Source: Owenia fusiformis
Taxonomy: Eukaryota; Annelida; Polychaeta; Sabellida; Oweniidae
Length of the DNA: 64,000 bases
Direction of reading: 5' to 3'
Assembly (NCBI GenBank): GCA_903813345.2
Contig: CAIIXF020000002.1
Location: 29,818,926 to 29,882,925 of the forward strand
The notes under the pieces: model-generated
What the model saw: only the letters and a program-made list of their open reading frames with translations
What the model was told of the DNA's origin: nothing
Database searches by the model: none
Position numbers and translations under genes: made by a program
Shown here: positions 35,270-46,700 of the stretch, in pieces
Layout of the letters: every line of letters begins with the position of its first letter
Position numbering within the stretch: position 1 is the first letter of the stretch

Positions 35270-37720
35270 TGCGTTTTCAGGGCCGTCAGATGGGGGGGTG
35301 CGATGGGTGCGACCGCACCCCCCTTTGTCACCCCCCAAAATAAGTTTGAAAAAAAAATTTGAAATTTTTTTTTTTCTTTTTTGTAATTTTTTTTCATTGA
35401 CTCATACACTTTGAAAGTACCCAGTAAAAGCAACAAATAGCATCTTAGAATTGTAAAATTTTCTAGGGGTATTGGCCACCCCTCACACCTCCCCCCACAA
35501 AACAATGGAAACTTCTAAATTTATTTTAGAGTTTTGTCTCAGACACTTTTAAGGTGCTATGGAAGTTAACAGGAAATGACAAAACAGGAAGTGACAATTT
35601 TTTTTGAATTTTTATATATTTTTGGAATAAAGATAATAGAGTTCTGGTTTGACCTCCAGTCAATTTAACTATATCCACATATCATTTACATGACCAGGAT
35701 CACAATGTGCATGGTCAGAATGACCCTAAACATGATGAAATAACCTTTTTAGCCCTTTGAAAGTGTGACTGAAAAAAAGCTAAAAGTAGGAGCGTAGGGA
35801 AGGTCACTGAACAGAATCTTTTGAATTTTTCAGAAAATGTGCCCAATATATTGCTCTAAATGATACAATCTTTGAAAATTTGATATCATTCATAGAAAAA
35901 GAAAAAAATGAAAAAACTGATTTAAAAAGCAATCTATTTTCCTTTTTATGACCGCCATTTTTGTTTAAGACAATTTTCTAAAATTTCAAAGATTGTACTA
36001 GTTAGAGCATTATATTGGGCACATTTTCTGAAAAAATCAAAAGATTCTGTTCAGTGACTATCCCTATGCTCCTACTTTTAGCTTTTTTTCAGTCACACTT
36101 TCAAAGGGCTAAAAAGGTTATTTCATCATGTTTAGGGTCATTCTGACCATGCACATTGTGATCCTGGTCATGTAAATGATATGTGGAAATAGTTAAATTG
36201 ACTGGAGGTCAAACCAGAACTCTGTTATCTTTATTCAAAAAATATCTAAAAATGCAAAAATAATTATCACTTCCTGTTTTGTCATTTCCTGTTAACTTCC
36301 ATAGCACCTTAAAGTGCCCAGATATCATCAAATAGCTCCTTGATATAGTTAGTGTTTCTGGGGGACTTACTCCCCCTCTTGCATCTTGCACTTGCATACC
36401 CCCCCCCTCTGGCGCCCCCCCCCCCCTTGACCCCCCCCAAAAAAAAAATTGTTATTTTCTCAAATTCTTTAATTGACTCATACACTTTGAAAGTGCTCGG
36501 AAAGCACCAAATAGCATCGTAAAATTGTAAAATTTTCTAGGGGGAGTGGGCCACCCCTCATACCCCAAACAAAACAATGGAAAAGTTCTGAATTTGTTTT
36601 ATGTATTGTCTCAGACACTTTTTAATTGCCCAGACATCATCAGATAGCTCCTTGATAAAGTTAATGATTCTGGAAGACTTAGAACTTACTCGCCCTCTGG
36701 CATCCCCACTCCACCTCCCCCTCTGGCAGCCCCCCTTCCTAAACACCCCCCCCCAAAAAAAAACGAGATTTTTCAATTTTTTTTATTGACTCATACCCTT
36801 TGAAAGTGCCCAGAAAGCACCAAATAGCATCTTAAAATTGTAAAATTTTCTTGGGAAATAGGCACTTTTAGGCACAGACACGTTTAAAGTGCCCAAACTT
36901 CATCGAATAGCACCTTGATATTGTAAATTTTGATATAGGGGACAAACACTCGCTCCCCCTCTGGCACCCCAGCCCCACCTCCCCCTCTGGCACCCCTCCC
37001 CCCCTTTGACACCCCCAAAATTTGAAAAATTGTGATTGTTTTTCAATATTTTTATTGACTAATACACTTTAAAAGTGCCAAGAAGCACCAAATATCATCT
37101 TTAAATTGTAAAATGTTCTAGGAGAGTTAGCCATCCCTCACATCCCCCACAAAACAATAGAAAATATTCTGAATTTCATGTATTGTCTCAAACATTTTTT
37201 AAGTGCCCAGACATCTTAAAATAGCACCTTGATATGGTCAATGTTTCTGGGGGACAACCCCTTGCTCCCTTACTGGCACCCCATCCCACTTCACCCTCTC
37301 ATCCTCTTTGACACCCCCAAAAGAATTTGAAAAATATTCACATTTTTCTTATTGACTCATAACGCACAGGCGTACCATGTGGTTGCAAATTCGCTCCAAA
37401 TACAACCAAATTTCAAAATTTTTCTGGGGGGGAACCCCCAGACCCCCCCCCCCTGAATGTTCGGTTTTTTTATTCACTCAACTCTTATTCCCATGGTGGT
37501 GGCGTACTACTTAGAAACTTACACTTTGAAAGTGCCCAGAAAGCACCAAATAGCATCTCAAAACTGTAAAATTTTCTGGGGGGAGTGGACCACTCCTCAC
37601 ACCCCCTACAAAACGATTGGAACGTTTGGAAGTTGCATGCATTTGTTAATTCCAAACCAATATAGGGAGTAATTGACCCCCCCCCCCTCTATCTTACGCG
37701 ATTTGATTTACGCGGCAAAA
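35270..37720. repeat. Degenerate C-rich repeat cluster
   Basis: About five or six diverged units of very roughly 250-450 bp recur. Each has a poly-C/poly-A run, TTATTGACTCATACACTTTG, AAAGTGCCCAGAAAGCACCA, AATAGCATCTTAAAATTGTA, and GTCTCAGACACTTTT with AGTGCCCAGACATC. One unit is split by the foldback element at 35553. No protein is encoded; frames through it are interrupted and differ between units. Confidence 0.6.
35553..36308. mobile_element. Foldback transposon with ~325-bp arms and TTAA target duplication
   Basis: The left arm (35553-~35877, starting GGTGCTATGGAAGTTAACAG) and the right arm (~35985-36308) are near-perfect inverted repeats around a ~110-bp centre. TTAA flanks the element at 35549-35552 and 36309-36312. 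Undisrupted neighbouring repeat units read TTTTTAA(G/T)TGCCC at the same point, which confirms a TTAA insertion. The TTAA target fits piggyBac-type transposition. There is no transposase. Confidence 0.75.
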
Positions 37721-38282
37721 AATGAAAATTTTTATTCTCTTTACTAAGCTAAAAACCGCACCCCCCTTGGAGAAAAGTGTCTTACGGGCCTGGTTTTATG
37801 TCCATGTATTGATGTAAAAAATATGTAGACCCAGTGATAGAGGGATGAAATGGGTGACCATACACAACGTGTTCATATGGTTGAAATCTCTGAAAATTTG
37901 CATCTTGTTTTGGTTTCAATACAGCTGGGGAAGGGAACCCTGATGAAAGTCAGAACTCTGATGGTCCATCTCATAAGAGCCAGGGAATTTGAAGCCCCTG
38001 TCTATCATGTTGAATGAAGGAACTTGACCAAGAAGCGCCGTACACAGTGTACATATACATGTATTTGTTGTACAAGCAATTTAACTGTCAAGGATAATAT
38101 CGCTGAGTGTTCCTTTTAACAAGCATTTGCTTTATCATCTCCTTGCAAAAATGAATCAGAAACGTCTTCAGAACACAGGAACATTTTTATACATGTAGTT
38201 CATGTTGATTTGTACGTAGGTCTGACATGTTTGGACTTTGTTAATTTTAAACTTTTTCAGGACACACAAACTGACTGCCAAG

Positions 38283-41200
38283 ATGCTTGGAAGCGGAGAA
38301 TTAGGAGTCACAACTTTCTTCTCATCCAGTATTCCAAATGATAAATGTGGAGCAAATGGACTTCCCCTCACACCAAACTCTATTAAAGTACTAGGCCAGT
38401 TTCAGCAGCTCATTACACTTAGGCATCCTAACCTGTGCAGATATGTTGACATGATCAAATGCAAACATGGTGAGTTCAGATATGTTGACATGATCAAAGG
38501 CAAACATGGTGAGTTCACATATGTTGATATGATCAAAGGCAAACATAGTGAGTTCAGATATGTTGACATGATCAAAGGCAAACATGGTGAGATCAGATAT
38601 ATGTTGACATGATTAAAGGCAAACATGGTTTGTTCAGATATGTTGACATGATCAAAGGCAAACATGGTGAGTTCAGATATGTTGACATGATCAAAGGCAA
38701 ACATGGTGAGTTCAGATATGTTGACATGATCAAATGCAAACATGGTGAGCTCAGATATGTTGACATGGCTCAGAGTTGTGACAAGATATAGATTCGAGAA
38801 TCTTTTCTATATTTTAGAATAATATTACAGGATGAATGTGCCTATATTTGTAAGAACATGTAATCAAACCTGCAGTTTCTCACACCGTAGGTCTGAAACA
38901 AGCTAAAGCCTAAAAGTTCTCAATTTTATGCATTTTATATTTCAGAAAGAGTGATAGTTGTCTTTGAACACCATAGAAAAAACCTCGCACAATTGGAGCC
39001 TCATGTAAAAACGTAAGTGGAGAAATGAGTAGAAATACACACTTGCTAACATTTTCACCCATTCATATACATTCTTTTGTAATAAATACATAGAAAAAAG
39101 ACATAATGGATCGGGCCACATATATTAGTTTGTACTCTTTATTTAGAATGGTATAGCTTACTTCGTTACAAAAGTGAAGTTCATGCGAAGTAAAGTGCTG
39201 AATTGAATTATTAGCATTTTCTCTGTTTCATTGCAATAAATGACTTTTTATTCTGTTTTTTGAAACCTACTTTCAAATATGCCTACAGTCAAAACCCTTA
39301 CAAAAGTTGCAATGTCAAAATCGCAATTCTCTTGTTGCAGTGATAGCAAGCTGCTCCAGGTATTTGCAGATGTTCTAGGGGGTCTGTTTTACCTCCATGG
39401 AGAAGGTCTAGTGCACAGCTACCTTGGTCCAAGCACTATACTCCTGACAGAAGAAGGAGTTTGTAAATTAACACATCATGGTGTATATGCTATGACTGGG
39501 TGTGGAGCCCATGTCACATTTCCAGTTGGGTATGTACATTGTACAAACTGTCAAACCATGAAACATCTTTATGCGACCTTGACCTTTTAGGTGACCTTTA
39601 CCTTTCACGAAAGAGTTTTGACATACTCATATCTCAGAATAATACAATGGGCAATTTAACTGTATTCTGGTAAATATGATTACAATTTTTGTAGTTCTGA
39701 ATAAGTATATAGCCTGTATACACTGCAGAAAAATGTAGATTTAATGTGTAGATTTGAAATAGTATTTGCATAGATATCATGTTAACCTGAACGACATTGA
39801 ATATACATGTTAACAATGATACTCACATCAAAATGGATTATTTTCCAGTCAAGTAAAATACTCAGCACCTGAGATATTCTGCAAACTCCCAGGATGTGAG
39901 AGTCGCAATGGGTCAAAGGTCGACACCTGGTCCCTTGGTATCACCATGTTAGAAGCTTCTTTGGTGAGTTATCCCCCTGATAATGTCTCATATTTTACGT
40001 TATATCCATATTAAGCTCTACCTTACAACATATCGTATGTTGTATATAATTGGATTTATGGTGTATTGTTCAGAAATTATCATCATCAAACTCCAGTCTG
40101 TTTGTTTTGAAAATACATGTATGTAGCTACATTTACTTCCAATGTGTACCAAGCATTATACAACACAATCGTACTTATTCACAGAATTTATGTTATATCC
40201 TACAAACGTGCATGTTTTGTGTTCATTTCCTTACTTTTTCTGAACTACTATTCATATTTGCTTATATACATTACATTTACATATGCATGTATTTTAAATG
40301 TAATTTAAACACATTGCCACATATGCACAATGTTTTCTTTAGTCTGCCTGTAGTTCAGATGAAAATAAATTTATGAATGAGTAACATGAAAATATAAACC
40401 ATATTTGGAGACACTTATAATTAGTAAAATATGTGCTTTACTTAAAGTAAAATTTGCGTAGTAAATCTGTATCAGTGGAACACTTTTAGTACTTCTGATA
40501 TGTATTCTACTTGGGAGGTGTTCCACTTATAGAGGTTCATTTAATAAGTCAGTTGGTTTTGGGACTCTGAAGTGTCCCACTATCAGAGGTGTTCAATATC
40601 TAGAGGTACACTGTATTCCACTTTACATGTTTCGCTGTATATTGTTTCAGGGCATTACTCTGTGGGCATCTCTATCAGTAAAGCAGATCATTCAGAGAAT
40701 TCTCAGTTTTCTAACTATAGATGTCCCTGTGATAGACCTCATCATAAGGGACCATAAATGCCCCGAAAAACTAGAGAAGATGTCCTCCTCCCTGCAGCAC
40801 CTCATTACACGCTGTCTCAATGTGAACCCCAAACAAAGGTGAATATGTGAACATTAGAATATCAAATACATCTACAGTAGGTTCTAATTGGTTATCTCAA
40901 TGCCAAGCAAAAGAGGAAAACTGCAGAACAACTGTATTGATTGATTCCAAAACTAAAGGAGTGTCATATTTGGAAGTAAAACTGATATAACGTCCTTCTT
41001 GAATATAAATGCAAGGGTTTTATTAGAATTCGCAACAACAGGCAAAATGTATGTGAAAATCATAATTTTAACAGTAAATAGAAACAGTTGCAAAATGCAT
41101 TAAAACAATAGGGCATATTGCTAAAAAATTGCTAATATTACCTGTTGCCTGCTGCAATTTGAAGAAACTCTGCTAATCTACCTAAATCTATCATTTCAGG

Positions 41201-43764
41201 CCAACAGCTGAAGAACTGTTGGAAGAAGCCTGCCTCCAACCATATAGAAAAGTACATGAGATCAGAGGATTAAGTGGGTGTTGTATGTTCTCCACTCATG
41301 GTCATCATTTATGATTTCAGGCCTACAGCTGAAGAACTGTTGGAAGAAGACTGTCTCCAACCATATAGAAAAGTACATGAGGTCAGAGGATTAAGTGGCT
41401 GTTGTATGTTCTCCATTCATGGTCATCATTTATGATTTCAGGCCTACAGCTGAAGAACTGTTGGAAGAAGCCTGCCTCCAACCATATAGAAAAGTACATG
41501 AGATCAGGGGATTTAGTGGGTGTTGTATGTTCTCCACTCATGGTCATCATTCATGATTTCAGGCCAACAGCTGAAGAACTGTTGTAAGAAGCCTGCCTCT
41601 AACCATATAGAAAAGTACATGAGATCAGAGGATTAAATGGGTGTTGTATGTTCTCCACTCATGGTCATCATTTATGATTTCAGGCCTACAGCTGAAGAAC
41701 TGTTGGAAGAAGCCTGCCTCCAACCATATAGAAAAGTACATGAGATCAGAGGATTAAATGACTGTTGTATGTTCTCCACTCATGGTCATCATTTATGATT
41801 TCAGGCCCACAGCTGAAAAACTGTTGGAAGAAGCCTGCCTCCAACCATATAGAAAAGTACATGAGATCAGAGGATTAAATGGTGTTGTATGTTCTCCACT
41901 GGTCATCATTTATGATTTCAGGCCTACAGCTAGAGAACTATTGGAAGAAGCCTGCCTCCAACCATATAGAAAAGTACATGAGATCAGAGGGTTAAGTGGG
42001 TGTTGTATGTTCTCCACTCATGGTCATCATTTACGATTTCAGGCCTACAGCTGAAGAACTGTTGGAAGAAGCCTGCCTCCAACCATATAGAAAAGTACAT
42101 AAGATCAGAGGATTAAGTGGGTGTTGTATGTTCTCCACTCATGGTCATCATTTACGATTTCAGGCCTACAGCTGAAGAACTGTTGGAAGAAGCCTGCCTC
42201 CAACCATATAGAAAAGTACATGAGATCAGAGGGTTAAGTGGGTGTTGTATGTTCTCCACTCATGGTCATCATTTACGATTTCAGGCCTACAGCTGAAGAA
42301 CTGTTGGAAGAAGCCTGCCTCCAACCATATAGAAAAGTACATAAGATCAGAGGATTAAGTGGGTGTTGTATGTTCTCCACTCATGGTCATCATTTATGAT
42401 TTCAGGCCTACAGCTGAAGAACTGTTGGAAGAAGCCTGCCTCCAACCATATAGAAAAGCACATAAGATCAGGGGGATTAAGTGGGTGTTGTATGTTCTCC
42501 ACTCATGGTCATCATTTATGATTTCAGGCCTACAGCTGAAGAACTGTTGGAAGAAGCCTGCCTCCAACCATATAGAAAAGTACATAAGATCAGGGGGATT
42601 AAGTGGGTGTTGTATGTTCTCCACTCATGGTCATCATTTATGATTTCAGGCCTACAGCTGAAGAACTGTTGGAAGAAGCCTGCCTCCAACCATATAGAAA
42701 AGTACATAAGATCAGGGGGATTAAGTGGGTGTTGTATGTTCTCCACTCATGGTCATCATTTATGATTTCAGGCCTACAGCTGAAGAACTGTTGGAAGAAG
42801 CCTGCCTCCAACCATATAGAAAAGTACATGAGATCAGAGGGTTAAGTGGGTGTTGTATGTTCTCCACTGGTCATCATTTATGATTTCAGGCCTACAGCTG
42901 AAGAACTGTTGGAAGAAGCCTGCCTCCAACCATATAGAAAAGTACATGAGATCAGAGGATTAAATGACTGTTGTATGTTCTCCACTCATGGTCATCATTT
43001 ATGATTTCAGGCCTACAGCTGAAGAACTGTTGGAAGAAGCCTGCCTCCAACCATATAGAAAAGTACATGAGATCAGAGGATTAAATGACTGTTGTATGTT
43101 CTCCACTCATGGTCATCATTTATGATTTCAGGCCAACAGCTGAAGAACTGTTGTAAGAAGCCTGCCTCTAACCATATAGAAAAGTACATGAGATCAGAGG
43201 ATTAAATGGGTGTTGTATGTTCTCCACTCATGGTCATCATTTATGATTTCAGGCCTACAGCTGAAGAACTGTTGGAAGAGGCCTGTCTCCAACCATATAG
43301 AAAAGTACATGAGATCAGAGGATTAAGTGGGTGTTGTATGTTCTCCACTGGTCATCATTTATGATTTCAGGCCTACAGCTGAAGAACTGTTGGAAGAAGC
43401 CTGCCTCCAACCATATAGAAAAGTACATGAGATCAGGGGATTAAGTGGGTGTTGTATGTTCTCCACTCATTGTCATCATTTATGATTTCAGGCCTACAGC
43501 TGAAGAACTGTTGGAAGAAGCCTGCCTCCAACCATATAGAAAACTACATGAGATCAGAGGATTAAGTGGGTGTAGTATGTTCTCTACTCATGGTCATCAT
43601 TTATGATTTCAGGCCTACAGCTGAAGAACTGTTGGAAGAAGCCTGCCTCCAACCATATAGAAAAGTACATGAGATCAGAGGATTAAGTGGGTGTTGTATG
43701 TTCTCTACTGGTCTACGATGTCAGAATCTTGAACTAAGCGACTTTTCTCAAGTGGAAGATGAAG
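38283..43764 (+). CDS. TBCK: TBCK exons 1-6: pseudokinase domain
   Basis: Residues ~1-300. Exon 1 carries [18 protein letters not shown] and HPNLCRYVD; no VAIK-type lysine is visible. Exon 3 has the catalytic-loop region as [12 protein letters not shown] (no HRD aspartate) and the DFG position as LTHHGVY, so key catalytic residues are missing, as in human TBCK. Exon 4 has SAPEIF and [13 protein letters not shown] (the APE and F-helix DxWSxG). Exon 5 has [13 protein letters not shown] and exon 6 [13 protein letters not shown]. Exon 6 is placed using the last of about 21 acceptor copies. Confidence 0.88.
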
Positions 43765-46700
43765 GTAATGGGTTAATTACATCCCCAATCCTCAATCTGA
43801 AGTCTAATCCGAACACCATTGGGATAAAAGCATCCGGATTAGGAGGTGTTCATATTTTGAGGTTTTTGCATCCACAAAATCTGGATTTTGAAGAAATATA
43901 AAGCAATTTTATCAAGCGGGTTTTAAGTTGTATACAACTTTACTCAATAATTGTATTCATATATTTCAGAGCTAGAACCACTTAGAGAGCTTAACATAGA
44001 GCAGGTGTATTGTATTCATATATTTCAGAGCTAGAACCACTTAGAGAGCTTGACATAGACCAAGTGTATTGTATTCATATATTTCAGAGCTAGAACCACT
44101 TAGAGAGCTTGACATAGACCAGGTGTATTACCTCTGGCAACTAGCTGGTGGAGATATAATCAGAACACTAGACAATGCTGGCAAGATCAAATCCAGGCCA
44201 CCTATTACAAATTTGTACAGGTGAAGACAACATTTGTATATTGGATAATGGAACTGTCAATAAATCTGTTAAGATCCTGGTATCTAAAATTAGACTGAAT
44301 TAAAATGTCAGTCTTCAATAGAGTTTGCAATAAAACTGAACTCACTCACGCATTTGCATTAAATGATACCTTTGAAATGGCTGGATTAAAGTTATATTAG
44401 CTCACTGAGATTTTATTTTACTGCATTCTCCAGTATATTCCCTTTCTAAGCAATTTACTATTCAACATTGTGAGCTTCAAATGTAGTCGTTAAAATGATG
44501 TCACGTGATACATTTGTATGTCACCACCACAAGTGGTGACATATTTTTTTAATCTCGAACTTTTTTGTGGATGTTGATTGGTGATTGGTGTTTGGCAATT
44601 GATGTTTAACAAATGTCAGGTGGTGACATTTTGCTCATTAATGTCTTATATGTTTATATTTGAATTACACATCCCATTTGTAAATTTTCAGTTTCGTATG
44701 TGATGATGGGGAAAGTTTTGGTGCTGAGAGAGATAGTTCTGTGCTGTTTGATGATCACATCTTAGTGCTTTCCCTAGACCAGTTGAAACAGGTATGTACT
44801 GAATGTGACCAGTTGAAACAGGTGTGTACTGAATGTGACCAGTTGAAACAGGTATGTACTGAATGTGACTTGTTGAAACAGGTATGTACTGAATGTGACC
44901 AGTTGAAACAGGTGTGTACTGAATGTGACCAGTTGAAACAGGTATGTACTGAATGTGACTTGTTGAAACAGGTATGTACTGAATGTGACTAGTTGAAACA
45001 GGTATGTACTGAATGTGACTAGTTGAAACAGGTATGTACTGAATGTGACTTGTTGAAACAGATATGTACTAAATGTGACTAGTTGAAACTGGTATGTACT
45101 GAATGTGACCAGTTGAAACAGGTATGTTCTGAATGTAACTTGTTGAAACAGGTATGTACTGAATGTGACTAGTTGAAACAGGTATGTACTGAATGTGACC
45201 AGTTGAAACAGGTATGTACTGAATGTGACTTGTTGAAACAGGTATGTACTGAATGTGACTTGTTGAAACAGGTATGTACTGAATGTTACTTGTTGAAACA
45301 GGTATGTACTGAATGTTACTTGTTGAAACAGGTATGTACTGAATGTGACTTGTTGAAACAGGTATGTACTGAATGTTCCTTGTTGAAACAGGTATGTACT
45401 GAATGTTACTTGTTGAAACAGGTATGTACTGAATTTGACTTGTTGAAACATGTATGTACTGAATGTGATCAGTTGAAACAGGTATGTACTGAATGTTACT
45501 TGTTGAAACAGGTATGTACTGAATGTGACCAGTTGAAACAATATGTACTGAATGTTACTTGTTGAAACATGTATATACTGAATGTGACTTGTTGAAACAT
45601 GTATGTACTGAATGTGATCAGTTGAAACAGGTATGTACTGAATGTTACTTGTTGAAACAGGTATGTACTGAATGTGACTTGTTGAAACAGGTATGTACTG
45701 AATGTGACTTGTTGAAACATGTATGTACTGAATTTGACTTGTTGAAACATGTATGTACTGAATGTGACCAGTTGAAACAGGTATGAACTGAGTGTGACTA
45801 GTTGAAACAGGTATGTACTGAATGTGACTTTTTGAAACATGTATGTACTGAATGTGACTTGTTGAAACAGATATGTACTGAATGTGACTTGTTGAAACAT
45901 GTATGTACTGAATGTGACTTGTTGAAACAGATATGTACTGAATGTGACTTGTTGAAACATGTATGTACTGAATGTGACCAGTTGAAACAGGTGTGTACTG
46001 AATGTGACCAGTTGAAACAGGTATGTACTGAATGTGACTTGTTGAAACAGGTATGTACTGAATGTGATCAGTTGAAACAGGTATGTACTGAATGTGACTT
46101 GTTGAAACAGGTATGTACTGAATGTGACGTGTTGACACAGGTATGTACTGAATGTGACTTGTTGAAACAGGTATGTACTGAATGTGACTTATTGAAACAG
46201 GTATGTACTGAACGTGACCAGTTGAAACAGGTATGTACTGAATGTGACTTGTTGAAACAGGTATGTACTGAATGTGACCAGTTGAAACAGATATGTACTG
46301 AATGTGACTTGTTGAAACATGTATGTACTGAATGTGACTTGTTGAAACAGATATGTACTGAATGTGACTTGTTGAAACATGTATGTACTGAATGTGACCA
46401 GTTGAAAGAAGTATGTACTGAATGTGACTTGTTGAAACATGTATGTACTGAATGTGACTTGTTGAAACAGATATGTACTGAATGATACTTGTTGAAGCAT
46501 GTATGTACTGAATGTGACTTATTGAAACAGGTATGTACTGAATGTGACCAGTTGAAACAGATATGTACTGAATGTGACCAGTTGAAACAGGTATGTACTG
46601 AATGTAACTTGTTGAAGCATGTATGTACTGAATGTGACTTATTGAAGCATGTATGTACTGAATGTGACTTGATGAAACATGTATGTACTGAATGTGATCA

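Larger units (their letters stand above)
34542..38282. promoter_or_regulatory. Divergent intergenic region between ANKLE2 and TBCK
   Basis: ANKLE2 leaves to the left and TBCK to the right. The TBCK start exon opens at an acceptor (TTTTTCAG at 38260), so at least one TBCK 5' UTR exon lies upstream, possibly near the ANKLE2 start. A shared bidirectional promoter near 34.55-34.9 kb is inference; no TATA or CpG-rich core was recognised. Confidence 0.4.

Noticed and set aside
41402-43901. Repeated ORFs with [22 protein letters not shown]
   Set aside because: They read through intron-like parts of the exon 6 acceptor array. Only the last copy continues into a conserved TBCK exon.
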